DNA of 64,000 nucleotides from NCBI RefSeq assembly GCF_000685805.1, contig NZ_JMKP01000007.1, positions 1-64,000 on the forward strand. Direction: 5' to 3'. Below the pieces are notes generated by a model that did no database searches, was not told the DNA's origin, and was given only the letters and a program-made list of their open reading frames with translations. Source of the DNA: Psychrobacter phenylpyruvicus DSM 7000 = NBRC 102152. Lineage in GTDB: Bacteria > Pseudomonadota > Gammaproteobacteria > Pseudomonadales > Moraxellaceae. Shown here piece by piece: positions 19,222-28,653 of the stretch. The position numbers and the translations under genes were made by a program. How positions within the stretch are numbered: position 1 is the first letter of the stretch; every line of letters begins with the position of its first letter.

Positions 19222-20700
19222 ATGTCGGAATCTTCAGAAAAACTTCCCTTCAAGCCCATACCTACAATACTTGCCATAGCCATCGGTCTTATCATTTGGT
19301 TTGTGATACCTACTCCAGATGGCGTGACTGATAATGCTTGGCATTTGTTGGCCCTATTTGTGGCGACTATTATAGCCATTATTGGTAAAGCACTTCCTAT
19401 CGGGGCATTGGCAATTATAGCCATTACCTTAGTGGCGTTGACGGGAGTTACAGCAGAAACGCCAAAACAAGCAATGCAGGATGCCTTATCAAGCTTCTCA
19501 AGTCCTTTGATTTGGTTAATCGGTATTGCGGTTATGATCTCGCGCGGTCTGATAAAAACAGGTCTAGGATCTAGGATTGCCTATTACTTTATCTCTATCG
19601 TTGGTAGGAAGACCATCGGTATTGCCTACTCTCTAACGGCTGCAGAATTATTGATTGCGCCTATTACTCCCTCTAACACTGCCCGTGGTGGCGGGATTAT
19701 CCATCCCATCATGCGCTCTATTGCCGCAAGTTTCCATTCAACCCCTCAAGAGGGTACCCAGAATAAAATAGGTCGCTATTTGGCAATGGTTAACTTCCAT
19801 GCCAACCCCATTACCTCAGGCATGTTTATTACTGCCACTGCTCCAAACCCGTTAGTTGTAGATTTGGTGAATAAGGCAACCGGCAGTGAAATACACCTTT
19901 CTTGGACCACTTGGGCGTTAGCTATGTTCGTCCCTGGAATGCTGTGTATCTTAGTTATGCCTTTGATTATTTACCTGATTTATCCACCGGAGATTAAAGA
20001 GACGCCTGATGCGAAAAAGTATGCCACTGAAAATTTAGCAAAACTTGGCGCCATCACTCGCCACGAAAAAATCATGTTAGCAGTCTTTACCTTGATGTTA
20101 TTACTTTGGGCTAACATTCCCGCTCTAATCTTTGGTGAGCAGTTCACTATTGATGCTACCGCAACCGCTTTTTTAGGGTTATCAGTATTGTTAATTGCAG
20201 GGGTATTAACTTGGGAGGATGTGCTTAAAGAGAAGTCTGCTTGGGACACTATAGTCTGGTTCGGCGCCTTGGTGATGATGGCCGACTTTCTAAATAAATT
20301 AGGTCTGATTGGTTGGTTTTCCTCTAGCATCGAGTCGGCCATCGCCTTAACCGGATTTGGCTGGGTAGGTGCAGTGGTAGTTTTGACCTTGGTTTATTTA
20401 TATATGCACTACTTTTTTGCCAGTACTACAGCGCACATTACGGCGATGTTTGCCGCATTCTACGCGGTAGGTCTTACTCTAGGCGCGCCCCCTATGCTAT
20501 ATGCACTAATCTTAGCAGCCGCTGGTAATATTATGATGACGTTAACCCACTATGCTACCGGTACCGCTCCGGTTATCTTCAACTCAGGCTATACCACTTT
20601 GCGTGAATGGTGGACTATCGGCTTTATAATGAGTGTGGCTAACCTAGTGATTTGGATTGGCTCAGGACTGATCTGGTGGAAGGTGTTAGGTTACTATTAA
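19222..20700 (+). CDS. DASS-family anion carrier (CitT/TtdT-like)
   Basis: A 492-residue inner-membrane carrier of the divalent anion:sodium symporter family. Two substrate/ion motifs are visible: APITPSNTARGGGIIHPI (first SNT motif) and ATAPNPLVVDL in the first half, with TGTAPVIFNSGY in the C-terminal repeat. The sequence resembles the CitT/TtdT antiporter branch (487 residues in E. coli CitT), which exchanges succinate for citrate or tartrate. Exact substrate is inferred only to the level of di/tricarboxylates. Monocistronic. It faces the Rid gene across a shared terminator. Confidence 0.85.
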   Translation: MSESSEKLPFKPIPTILAIAIGLIIWFVIPTPDGVTDNAWHLLALFVATIIAIIGKALPIGALAIIAITLVALTGVTAETPKQAMQDALSSFSSPLIWLIGIAVMISRGLIKTGLGSRIAYYFISIVGRKTIGIAYSLTAAELLIAPITPSNTARGGGIIHPIMRSIAASFHSTPQEGTQNKIGRYLAMVNFHANPITSGMFITATAPNPLVVDLVNKATGSEIHLSWTTWALAMFVPGMLCILVMPLIIYLIYPPEIKETPDAKKYATENLAKLGAITRHEKIMLAVFTLMLLLWANIPALIFGEQFTIDATATAFLGLSVLLIAGVLTWEDVLKEKSAWDTIVWFGALVMMADFLNKLGLIGWFSSSIESAIALTGFGWVGAVVVLTLVYLYMHYFFASTTAHITAMFAAFYAVGLTLGAPPMLYALILAAAGNIMMTLTHYATGTAPVIFNSGYTTLREWWTIGFIMSVANLVIWIGSGLIWWKVLGYY

Positions 20701-20806
20701 CCCTTTCTGTGCAATCCTTCATCTTTAAACGATGGCGCATTTTAAGCGAAAATGTTTGAAAGGCGACAATGTTTAAAAAAAGACAAAAAACTCGAACAAT
20801 GAATGC

Positions 20807-20843
20807 AAAAAGAGCCGATAATTTTAAGATTATCGGCTCTTTG
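20807..20843. terminator. Bidirectional terminator, DASS carrier / Rid gene
   Basis: AAAGAGCCGATAAT pairs perfectly with ATTATCGGCTCTTT around a 6-base loop, flanked by A and T runs. Confidence 0.9.
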
Positions 20844-20892
20844 ATTTAAAGGCTGAACTGATTGGTTTAAAAGTTAAGCCTTAAATACTGTT

Positions 20893-21399
20893 CTATTTGA
20901 CTGCCATACATTCAATCTCAACCTTCGCCCCTAGCGCTAAATCTGCCACAGCAAAAGCAGAACGTACAGGATATGGTTTAGCTAACTTAGCTTTATAACC
21001 TTCGTTAAACTCTGCAAAGTCTTCCATATCGGTCAGCATAACCATACATTTAACCAAGTCTGAAGACTGGTAACCATAGCTCAATAGTGTTTTATTAATA
21101 TTATCTAACGCTTGTTCCGTCTCTTGTCTAACACCACCTTCAACAACTTTACCATCTTTCATGCCCAGCTCACCAGATAGATATAAGGTGTTGCCTGCTC
21201 TTACCGCTTTTGAAAAAGGCAGTGCTCCGTCTGTGCCATAAAAGATAGGAGTGGTTTTCGACTGAGTGGCAACAACAGAAGTAGAGGCTTGTTCTGTTAG
21301 TTGCTGCTTTTGATCCATACTCTGTTCAGCTTGCGCTACTGCAGCGCCCATCAAGCCAACGCCTAAGATAAGTGAACTAGCAATTACTGGTAACTTCAT
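20893..21399 (-). CDS. Exported Rid (RidA/YjgF) family protein
   Basis: A 168-residue protein. Residues 1-24 form a Sec signal peptide (KLPVIASSLILGVGLMGAAVAQA), so the mature protein should be periplasmic. The rest is a full Rid domain: NTLYLSGELGMKDG, the central ETEQALDNI, and the end PVRSAFAVADLALGAKVEIECMAV, which keeps the active-site Arg (in VRSAF) and Glu (in EIE) typical of imine-hydrolysing RidA. Classical RidA is cytosolic and destroys reactive enamines; an exported form must act on something else. AAGGA ribosome binding site before the ATG. Confidence 0.85.
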   Translation of the reverse strand: MKLPVIASSLILGVGLMGAAVAQAEQSMDQKQQLTEQASTSVVATQSKTTPIFYGTDGALPFSKAVRAGNTLYLSGELGMKDGKVVEGGVRQETEQALDNINKTLLSYGYQSSDLVKCMVMLTDMEDFAEFNEGYKAKLAKPYPVRSAFAVADLALGAKVEIECMAVK

Positions 21400-21442
21400 A
21401 ATATTTCCTTATTATATCTATTGAGAGTTTAAATCCTCAAAA

Positions 21443-21483
21443 AAAAGCAGGCTATAAGCCATAAATGCTTATAACCTGCTTTT
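21443..21483 (-). terminator. Rho-independent terminator of purF
   Basis: AAAAGCAGG-CTATAAGC pairs with GCTTATAA-CCTGCTTTT around a 7-base loop, downstream of the leftward purF stop. Confidence 0.85.
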
Positions 21484-21555
21484 ATACTATCAAGAATACT
21501 CTTTGGGCTGACCTGAAATATGTATAAGATACTTTAAGCTGACCAAAATAAGCTC

Positions 21556-23088
21556 TTAATTTTCTGTTACCCCTGTCATATCAACTGGAGTATCCGGAGT
21601 ATTCTTGATTACCTCTATGCCTTTAGCTTTGTCATTACGCTGCTCTTGCAAATAATTTAGGTACTCTTCGGTAATATTGCCAGTGATATATTTACCATCA
21701 AACACGGCACAATCAAAACCTTCTACTTTGCTATGCTTGGTATCTTGTACCGCTTCAATTAAGTCATCTAAGTCTTGGAATATCAGACGATCTGCACCGA
21801 TGATTTGACGCACTTCTTCTACCGTATGACCCGCAGCAATTAGTTCCGAACGGACAGGCATGTCAATACCATAGACATTAGGATACTTAACTGGTGGCGC
21901 AGCACTGGCAAAAAATACCTTATTGGCACCTGCATCACGAGCCATTTGAATGATTTCATGGCAAGTTGTACCGCGTACAATTGAGTCATCTACCAACAAC
22001 ACGTTTTTGTTCTTAAACTCTAAAGGAACGGCATTTAGCTTCTGGCGAACAGATTTTTTTCGTTGCTGCTGACCAGGCATAATAAAGGTGCGGCCAATAT
22101 AGCGGTTTTTCATAAAGCCTTCACGGTACTTAACATTCAAGTTAAGCGCCAGCTCCATCGCTGAAGTACGTGAAGTATCAGGGATAGGAATAACCACATC
22201 GATATCATGATCTTCACCCCACTCATCACGAATTTTTTGTGCCAACTTCTCGCCCATACGCAAGCGGGCTTTATAAACTGAGATGTTGTCTATAATTGAG
22301 TCTGGACGGGCAAAATATACGTACTCAAACATACAGGGGGTGTATTCTTTTGGCTCAATACATTGATGAGTATGCAGCTTATGATTTAAGTCAATGAAGA
22401 TTGCCTCACCTGGCTTAACATCACGCACCACTTTAAAGCCAGAGCCAGTTAGAGCCACAGACTCTGAAGCTACCATATATTCAATCTGACCTTCAGCAGA
22501 AACACGCTCACCATAAACTAGAGGACGAATACCATTAGGGTCTCTAAAAGCAATCAAGCCTTGACCGGTAATTAATGCTACAACCGCGTAAGCGCCTTCA
22601 AGACGCTTATACATTGAGCTAATGGCGGTAAAGATGTCATCAGGAGTAGGCTGAGTTTTGCCTAATGCCTGAATTTCATGGGCCAATACGTTTAGTAAAA
22701 CCTCTGAATCTGAGTTGGTATTTAAGTGACGTAGGTCATCTTGATAAAGCTCTTTTGCTAATTTTTCAGCGTTGGTTAAATTACCATTATGGGCTAGTGT
22801 GATACCATAAGGAGAGTTCACATAAAACGGTTGCGCCTCTGCACTACTTGACGTTCCAGCGGTCGGGTATCTCACATGCCCTACCCCAAACTCACCAATT
22901 AGTCGCATCATATGACGTGTCATAAACACATCACGAACCATACCATTGTCTTTACGCAAATAGAAGCGTCCATCTTTCATGGTCACGATACCGGCGGCAT
23001 CTTGACCACGGTGTTGAAGCACAGTTAATGCGTCATACAACACTTGGTTGACTGGTTCATGTGCTGCAACACCTACAACTCCACACAT
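21556..23088 (-). CDS. purF: Amidophosphoribosyltransferase
   Basis: First committed step of purine synthesis: PRPP + glutamine to phosphoribosylamine. The N-terminal glutaminase domain starts with the nucleophile Cys2 (MCGVVGV), exposed after Met removal, and includes [10 protein letters not shown] and AHNGNL. The C-terminal phosphoribosyltransferase domain has the PRPP loop [13 protein letters not shown] at residues 363-375. 510 residues, close to E. coli (505). It follows cvpA by 121 bases, the usual cvpA-purF order. In E. coli the pair is repressed by PurR; no matching operator was identified here. Confidence 0.97.
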   Translation of the reverse strand: MCGVVGVAAHEPVNQVLYDALTVLQHRGQDAAGIVTMKDGRFYLRKDNGMVRDVFMTRHMMRLIGEFGVGHVRYPTAGTSSSAEAQPFYVNSPYGITLAHNGNLTNAEKLAKELYQDDLRHLNTNSDSEVLLNVLAHEIQALGKTQPTPDDIFTAISSMYKRLEGAYAVVALITGQGLIAFRDPNGIRPLVYGERVSAEGQIEYMVASESVALTGSGFKVVRDVKPGEAIFIDLNHKLHTHQCIEPKEYTPCMFEYVYFARPDSIIDNISVYKARLRMGEKLAQKIRDEWGEDHDIDVVIPIPDTSRTSAMELALNLNVKYREGFMKNRYIGRTFIMPGQQQRKKSVRQKLNAVPLEFKNKNVLLVDDSIVRGTTCHEIIQMARDAGANKVFFASAAPPVKYPNVYGIDMPVRSELIAAGHTVEEVRQIIGADRLIFQDLDDLIEAVQDTKHSKVEGFDCAVFDGKYITGNITEEYLNYLQEQRNDKAKGIEVIKNTPDTPVDMTGVTEN

Positions 23089-23209
23089 ACTCTATCCTTT
23101 TAAAATAGTCTTTACTGGTTAAAAGATTCATTTAGTAGTGGCTAAATTACACTTAATCACTGATTACTCAGCTTTTTACTTACTAACCTGTTGACCGTGA
23201 ACTCAATAC

Positions 23210-23743
23210 TTATTGAGCGATAGCCTCTTGGTTGGTCTGTTGCGAGCTAGGCACGTCAATTTGTTGCCATGCCTCCCCTAATACTGTTGTTGCAAATTCC
23301 TTAGCGAACGGGGCATAAGGAAGTAATTCTGGAGCTATGACAGAGGATTGCCATAAAGCAGTATTGATAATAACCGGTGCCGACACACTCAACATCACCA
23401 ATACCACCAGTACGTTTTTTGCTGCTCCCAATACGCCACCAGCTAACTGATCAACAAAGCCTAACTTAAGCCCTTTTACCACACCAGATACCAGTAACGT
23501 CAATATTTGAATAACAATTAATACCACCAGCACAATGGCCAAAAAGCCCGCGCCCACCTGCAACACAGGAGAACTAACGAAGCTTGCCATATAAGGAGCA
23601 ACGTCATCTGCTAATCGTGTGGCAGCCAAAAGGGCAATAAACCACCCTACCAACGAGATTGAGCTGCGGATAAAACCTGAGTTAAATCCTCGCCACAATC
23701 CTGCTAGTACTATGACAGCAATAACGATGTCTAAAAACCCCAT
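23210..23743 (-). CDS. cvpA: CvpA family membrane protein
   Basis: A 177-residue inner-membrane protein with four helices. The start GFLDIVIAVIVLAGLWRGFNSGFIR and the conserved 'LDQ/VDQLAGGVLGAAK' stretch are typical of the colicin V production family. Its role is not well defined (secretion of colicin V and bile or stress tolerance in other bacteria). It sits directly between pyrD (31 bases upstream) and purF, all leftward, so it likely shares the pyrD transcript. Confidence 0.9.
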   Translation of the reverse strand: MGFLDIVIAVIVLAGLWRGFNSGFIRSSISLVGWFIALLAATRLADDVAPYMASFVSSPVLQVGAGFLAIVLVVLIVIQILTLLVSGVVKGLKLGFVDQLAGGVLGAAKNVLVVLVMLSVSAPVIINTALWQSSVIAPELLPYAPFAKEFATTVLGEAWQQIDVPSSQQTNQEAIAQ

Positions 23744-23774
23744 GCAATAACCCTAGTCTTTATTCGTCATAAAG

Positions 23775-24803
23775 TTAATAAATATCGCGATAGCTGGTGA
23801 TTGCTTCCACACACTGTTGCACCAATCTTGGTCCTTTATAAATCATGCCACTATAGAGCTGAACCATACTGGCACCTGCCTGTAGTTTTTGTACCGCTTT
23901 TTCACCACTGTCGATACCGCCGACGCCTATAATGGGCAGTTTGTCTTCTAAACGCTCGTGAAACTGTTTAATAATCTGAGTGCTTAAATGGCCCACAGGT
24001 CGACCTGATAACCCGCCAGCTTCATCGCCATGCGGTAAGTCTTCTACCCCAGTTCTGCTTAAAGTTGTGTTGGTAGCAATAAGACCATCAATTTCAAACT
24101 CGATTAGCTGCGTTGATAGGTAATCTACTTGATCTTCAGTTAAATCAGGAGCAACTTTTAATACCATTGGCACATAGAAACCATAGTCTGTGGCCAACTG
24201 GTTGTGACGATTTTTTATACTGTCTAATAACTCAGTTAACGCATCCCCGCTTTGCAAATCACGTAAATTCTTAGTATTGGGCGAGGAGATATTCACCGTA
24301 ATATAAGAGGCATGAGGGTAAACTCGGTCCAAGCAATATATGTAGTCATCAGCGGCATTTTCAACAGGGGTTACTGCATTTTTTCCGATATTAATTCCAA
24401 TATTGCCTTGGTATTTACAGTTTTTAACGTTTCTAACTAGGTTGTCTACGCCAAGGTTATTGAAGCCCATACGGTTAATAATGGCATCTGCCTCTTTAAG
24501 TCTAAACAATCTAGGCTTGTCATTACCTTGCTGCGGACGCGGCGTGACAGTACCCACTTCAATAAAGCCAAAACCAAGCTCAGCGAGAGCATCAATATAA
24601 CGACCATTTTTGTCTAGACCTGCTGCCAAACCTACTGGATTTGAAAATTGCAAACCCATACATTCAGTCGGCAAAGACTGCTGAGAGTAAATAAAACCTA
24701 AGGTATGTGTTTTATGCGCTTTTTCTAAAAGCTGTAAGGTTAAATCGTGAGCATGCTCAGGGTCTAAATTAAATAAGAAAGGACGTAATAAGGCGTAGGA
24801 CAT
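23775..24803 (-). CDS. pyrD: Dihydroorotate dehydrogenase (quinone), class 2
   Basis: Oxidises dihydroorotate to orotate with ubiquinone as acceptor at the inner membrane. The N-terminal amphipathic helix that docks on the membrane ([21 protein letters not shown]) marks it as class 2. FMN-barrel motifs [30 protein letters not shown] and NISSPNT are present. I start at the ATG at 24803 (342 residues, E. coli 336). A GTG 19 codons upstream (24860) is also open but not conserved-looking. An extended -10 promoter embedded in a perfect dyad lies just upstream (24913-24930). Confidence 0.94.
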   Translation of the reverse strand: MSYALLRPFLFNLDPEHAHDLTLQLLEKAHKTHTLGFIYSQQSLPTECMGLQFSNPVGLAAGLDKNGRYIDALAELGFGFIEVGTVTPRPQQGNDKPRLFRLKEADAIINRMGFNNLGVDNLVRNVKNCKYQGNIGINIGKNAVTPVENAADDYIYCLDRVYPHASYITVNISSPNTKNLRDLQSGDALTELLDSIKNRHNQLATDYGFYVPMVLKVAPDLTEDQVDYLSTQLIEFEIDGLIATNTTLSRTGVEDLPHGDEAGGLSGRPVGHLSTQIIKQFHERLEDKLPIIGVGGIDSGEKAVQKLQAGASMVQLYSGMIYKGPRLVQQCVEAITSYRDIY

Positions 24804-24912
24804 AACGCTAGATAACCTGTTATGAAGTAAGTAAGTTGAGAGAATTGCTATTAGCCGCACTCTTAGATAAAGAAGTTTTTTTATTCAAGGTTGTACTCTA
24901 CTCGAAGCTGTT

Positions 24913-24930
24913 GATTATACCAGTATAATC
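24913..24930 (-). promoter_or_regulatory. pyrD promoter (extended -10) inside an 18-bp dyad
   Basis: On the minus strand TGGTATAAT (24922-24914) is a perfect extended -10. It is half of the perfect palindrome GATTATAC-CA-GTATAATC, so a dimeric regulator bound here would cover the promoter. The -35 is poor. Confidence 0.5.
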
Positions 24931-24987
24931 GTAGCAAATCATCGATTAGTATCAACTAAAAGACCACCGTAATAAGCCCCGAATTTA

Positions 24988-25527
24988 TCACGGCACCGGT
25001 CTTTTGTCTGTTAGGGCTATCCAGCCTTTGACAATACGATAAATATGCCAAATAAATGCAAATAAAAAAACAAGTCCACCCAGTGCTGCCAATCCAGTTG
25101 AGCCTATTGCCACATTGGAGCTATCGGCAAATACGCCTAGACCTAGACCGCCTAAACCAATCACAGCCATTACAATACCAATCAAACCAAAGATGATACT
25201 GTACCAAAAAGTCTTGATCTGCCAATCAAAATGAGTAGCCAACCAAGTATGTTCAGCCCGATCTCGACGTGCATAGTTCATAATAATGGGCACTATCCAT
25301 AACAAGCCTGCTGTAAAGTAGCTTAGGACATATAGCAAATAAGTGACATGGTTATAGCGAATCAAAGACTCTTCTTGTGATTTACTAATAATAGGTTGAG
25401 GATAATTCAGTTCAGTCTTAATAAGCTGGGAATGCTGCTGATAAGCATCTTGCGTACCAGACACAGGTATCTTTAAGTCTGGCTGTTGCAGCTTTGTAGT
25501 TTGGCGTTCATCTTGATTATTATCCAT
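24988..25527 (-). CDS. Small inner-membrane protein, DUF4870-like
   Basis: A 179-residue protein with a polar N-terminal tail (about 55 residues, Gln/Ser rich) and about three membrane helices. The stretch VTYLLYVLSYFTAGLLWIVPIIMNYARR followed by 'DRAEHTWLATHFDWQIKTFWYSIIF' resembles DUF4870/Tic20-like membrane proteins. Function unknown. It lies between sixA and pyrD in the same direction with gaps of more than 120 bases. Confidence 0.6.
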   Translation of the reverse strand: MDNNQDERQTTKLQQPDLKIPVSGTQDAYQQHSQLIKTELNYPQPIISKSQEESLIRYNHVTYLLYVLSYFTAGLLWIVPIIMNYARRDRAEHTWLATHFDWQIKTFWYSIIFGLIGIVMAVIGLGGLGLGVFADSSNVAIGSTGLAALGGLVFLFAFIWHIYRIVKGWIALTDKRPVP

Positions 25528-25606
25528 AATCCTCCCCTTTTATTAAGAATAAGCTGACTATTTAGCTGTCTAGCATTAACTTACTCAGTAAATTAGCTCA
25601 CCCAGA

Positions 25607-25636
25607 AAATTAATTCAGCAAATTAATTCAACAAAT
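25607..25636. repeat. Short tandem repeat, 13-bp period
   Basis: AAATTAATTCAGC (25607-25619), AAATTAATTCAAC (25620-25632) and a partial third copy AAAT. A related TAAATTAATTGC follows at about 25645. Confidence 0.7.
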
Positions 25637-25681
25637 AAGCTTGGTAAATTAATTGCATAGTAAGCCACCTCTGTCTAACTG

Positions 25682-26140
25682 TTAATCATGCTGCTTGGGT
25701 ACATAACGCTCAACTTCATCACCCATATCTGCTGCTATAATTTCGGCCTCAAAAACACGCGCCTCTGCCAAGTGATAAGGCTCTGCTGCATCTGCAGTCA
25801 GAAGCGCTGCTATTTCTGCAACAATCGGCATATGACACACCACGACCACGCATTGCCCCTCCACATCCATTAAGCCGTACAAAGCCTGCATAGCGTCATC
25901 ATCTGGAGTAATGTCTGGGTGCACCTTCACGGGCACATCAGGCTTAAGCGCAATTAAAGCCTGTAGTGTTTGCTGCGCTCTAACGTAGGGACTAACTACA
26001 AAAACATCAGGGTCATAGTTATCTACAATATACTGCGCTGTCTCGGCAGCCTGCTTCTGTCCTAATTCAGTTAGATTGCGCTGTGAGTCTGGCTGAGTTT
26101 GATATTCAGCCTCACCATGACGCATTAAAACAATCTTCAT
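25682..26140 (-). CDS. sixA: Phosphohistidine phosphatase SixA
   Basis: A 152-residue cytosolic phosphatase that removes phosphate from phosphohistidine, in E. coli from PTS-Ntr and hybrid sensor kinases. The phospho-acceptor motif VLMRHGEAE lies at residues 4-12, SPYVRAQQT at about 50-58, and VVCHMPIV supplies the second active-site His. Length matches E. coli SixA. It starts 13 bases after gpsA and is surely co-transcribed. Confidence 0.88.
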   Translation of the reverse strand: MKIVLMRHGEAEYQTQPDSQRNLTELGQKQAAETAQYIVDNYDPDVFVVSPYVRAQQTLQALIALKPDVPVKVHPDITPDDDAMQALYGLMDVEGQCVVVVCHMPIVAEIAALLTADAAEPYHLAEARVFEAEIIAADMGDEVERYVPKQHD

Positions 26141-26153
26141 AATTTTATCCGTC

Positions 26154-27488
26154 CTATTTATCCGGCAAACTTGCTGTCATTCGAGCATTTAATGCCTCAT
26201 TGGTATATTCATGAGGCATAACGAACTCAACATCACTTCTAAAGCCCGACTCCATTAAGTGTAAAGCCACGCCTAGCGCAGCTTGGTCATCATATATAAC
26301 CGCATGTAACGCGTGAGTGATGGGCATATATATCCCAAGCTTCATCGCTTTTTCATGCACTTGCTGAATGGTATTGACCCCCTCAGCGGTTTGACCAAGC
26401 TTTTTGATTGCTGCCTCCAAGCTCATGCCTTTACCCAACATATTACCAATGCGGTAGTTACGGCTTAGCTCTGAGCTACAGGTTGCGTATAAGTCACCAA
26501 CCCCTGACAAGCCTAAGAAGGTTAAAGGATTGGCTCCAGAAGCAACACCAAAGCGGCTCATCTCAGCCAGAGCACGGGTCAATAGCATGGCTTTGGTGTT
26601 TTCACCCACATTATAAGAGGCCGCCATACCCATAGCGATGGCGTAAATATTCTTTAATGCACCACCAAGCTCGACACCTTTGACGTCATCGGAGGCAAAT
26701 ATTCTAAAGAAGGCACTGTGCAGCGCAGATTGAACTGCATGACGCAGTAATTCTGAGTCACTGGCAATGACCGATGCAGAAGGCATATTCTGCATAATTT
26801 CAACCGCCAAGTTAGGACCAGACATTACCCCGAAGTTCACTTCTGGCAGCTCTTGCTCGATGATATCACTCATCAAACTAAACGTATCCTTCTCCATACC
26901 TTTGGTTAAAGACACAATAGACTGCCCAGTTAAATAAGGGCGAATATTTTTTAGAGTCTCTCTAAATGCAGAGCTGGGCACTGCCACAAAAATAATGTCT
27001 TTATCTTGCACAGCAGCTTTTAAATCATGCTCGTACTTCAAGCGCTCATCTAAAGTATAGCCTGGCAAGTACTTTTTATTTACCCGGCTTCTTTGCAAAG
27101 ACTTCACGGTACGCTTATTACGAACCCATAGGGTTGAATCACAGCCATTACGGGCTGCTAAATTCGACATAGCAGTACCAAAGCTACCCCCTCCCAAAAA
27201 AGCCAAACGCAGTTGATGGGGAGGAGTACCCCCTTTCGGTTTGCTCATATTACTGCGCACTTTTTTTTCAATCTCTTCTGGGTCAATGGCGGATTGCTCA
27301 CGCTTAGTTCTAGCCCCTTTGGTAGCTCTTTCAAAAAGACTGGCCAAAATACCAGAGTTAAATACAGACTTCTCTTCAGCCGACTTTGCATCCTCTGCCT
27401 CGGTAGCGTCTGTGTCTGTATTGCTCATAGACTCATCGTGATCCATGTCTTTATCTTCGACTTCACTATTTTTTTTGTCAGCTGACAT
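26154..27488 (-). CDS. gpsA: Glycerol-3-phosphate dehydrogenase [NAD(P)+]
   Basis: Makes sn-glycerol 3-phosphate from dihydroxyacetone phosphate for phospholipid synthesis, in the cytosol. The Rossmann motif FLGGGSFGTAM starts near residue 97. SLTKGME, MSGPNLAVEIM and GALKNIYAIAMG follow in family order. The ORF has 444 codons, E. coli 339. The excess is a roughly 95-residue N-terminal tail rich in Asp, Glu, Ser and Lys. An internal ATG at codon 81 (27248) would give a nearly standard protein but has no ribosome binding site, whereas GAGAG precedes the first ATG. Operon with sixA. Confidence 0.93.
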   Translation of the reverse strand: MSADKKNSEVEDKDMDHDESMSNTDTDATEAEDAKSAEEKSVFNSGILASLFERATKGARTKREQSAIDPEEIEKKVRSNMSKPKGGTPPHQLRLAFLGGGSFGTAMSNLAARNGCDSTLWVRNKRTVKSLQRSRVNKKYLPGYTLDERLKYEHDLKAAVQDKDIIFVAVPSSAFRETLKNIRPYLTGQSIVSLTKGMEKDTFSLMSDIIEQELPEVNFGVMSGPNLAVEIMQNMPSASVIASDSELLRHAVQSALHSAFFRIFASDDVKGVELGGALKNIYAIAMGMAASYNVGENTKAMLLTRALAEMSRFGVASGANPLTFLGLSGVGDLYATCSSELSRNYRIGNMLGKGMSLEAAIKKLGQTAEGVNTIQQVHEKAMKLGIYMPITHALHAVIYDDQAALGVALHLMESGFRSDVEFVMPHEYTNEALNARMTASLPDK

Positions 27489-27572
27489 AAGCTTGCTCTC
27501 TATAGTTGTAACAGATTTAAGTTTTTTAAATGTTTTATAAAAAGTGGTGGACGCTGCGAATTAATCTCTCAT

Positions 27573-28241
27573 TTATTCTGCGTCATAAGTGATAAAATCT
27601 ACCGTATCAATTTCACCTCGACTTGGCATCTGGCAATGAGTGCTTCCCACATACACAAAAGCTGCGACATAGTCCTCCGAACCCACATTAAAATAGCTCT
27701 TAACCGCAGGCTCGTTGGCTAAAGTTCCTGTACGCCAAACCGTATTAAATCCTTGTGCTTTTAGGGCCAATAATAGATTTTGTACTGCCGCCCCTGTACT
27801 CAATAGCTGCTCGAAAGCTGGCACCTTCTCGTGGTATTGCATACGGGTAACCACAGTGATAATCATGGGCGCTCTTAATGGCATCTTTAACGTTTTTTCA
27901 ATGGTACGTTCATCCAGCTCTATCCCTTCACGCAGCGCTTTTGCTTCGGCTGCTGCTAATAGCGCCCGACCAAGAGCATGTCTTCTTTGGCCTTCTGTGA
28001 TGATAAAGCGCCAGGGCTGTAGCTTCTTGTGATCAGGGGCCGTCATCGCACACGCAATGGCTGCCTCAACTTGGTTTTCTTTGGGAGCAGGTATAGTCAA
28101 ATTGCCAATACTACGACGTGACTTTATCCAGTTAATAACTTGCTCGTCTGTGACCTGTGCCGACTGAGCATTGGTTTCTGTATTTTTTATCTTACTGTTT
28201 TTATTGGTCATCAAATCATTATCAACGTTCTGATCGGTCAT
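27573..28241 (-). CDS. Nitroreductase family protein (YdjA-like)
   Basis: A 222-residue FMN oxidoreductase. After a polar tail of about 35 residues, RRSIGNLTIPAPKENQVEAAI, APDHKKLQPWRFIIT and, in the middle, AAVQNLLLALKAQGF match the YdjA subgroup of NAD(P)H nitroreductases (183 residues in E. coli). These are small dimeric enzymes; natural substrates are unclear. It is the first gene before gpsA in the same direction (84-base gap). Confidence 0.85.
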   Translation of the reverse strand: MTDQNVDNDLMTNKNSKIKNTETNAQSAQVTDEQVINWIKSRRSIGNLTIPAPKENQVEAAIACAMTAPDHKKLQPWRFIITEGQRRHALGRALLAAAEAKALREGIELDERTIEKTLKMPLRAPMIITVVTRMQYHEKVPAFEQLLSTGAAVQNLLLALKAQGFNTVWRTGTLANEPAVKSYFNVGSEDYVAAFVYVGSTHCQMPSRGEIDTVDFITYDAE

Positions 28242-28653
28242 AATAGCCTCTATTTATAATTATTCCTTTATCTAGGGTAACTATAAACTGTATTAATAAC
28301 AGCTTATTATCGGGTTATTTTACCCTGTCCCTCATTTAAATATTGTTATATCAATATTAACTATCTAATTAAATTTTTTGTCGTTTATATATTTGCTACT
28401 TATCTATATATATTGGTACTTATCTTATTTTTTACAGTATTTTTTACCAAACTGCTACTTATCTAACCCTTTAAAAAAAGACAAGGTAGTACATATGCAA
28501 AAAACTGACATAATATAGAATTAATTCAATAGACTGGGTCTGTTTTTTCAAGCCCAAAAGATATGCAGGCTGTCAGTGCTACAAATGACAGTCCACTGCG
28601 TCTTAAGCAGCAGTAGACTGTAAATAAGCAGACCTTAGCTTGTAGCGGTATTA
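28242..28653. other. aroC-nitroreductase spacer with repeats
   Basis: 412 bases without a gene. It contains three copies of TACTTATCT within 70 bases (28397-28464) and a weak CTGTCA/TGACAG hairpin at 28570-28591. No clear terminator for aroC is visible. Confidence 0.5.
28395..28464. repeat. Dispersed direct repeat (G/C)TACTTATCT x3
   Basis: GCTACTTATCT at 28395-28405, GGTACTTATCT at 28415-28425 and GCTACTTATCT at 28454-28464. The first two have a 20-base period. Confidence 0.6.

Noticed and set aside
24801..24860. Longer PyrD start at GTG 24860
   Set aside because: The extra 19 residues precede the conserved MSYALLRPF membrane-docking helix, which is the usual start; not excluded.
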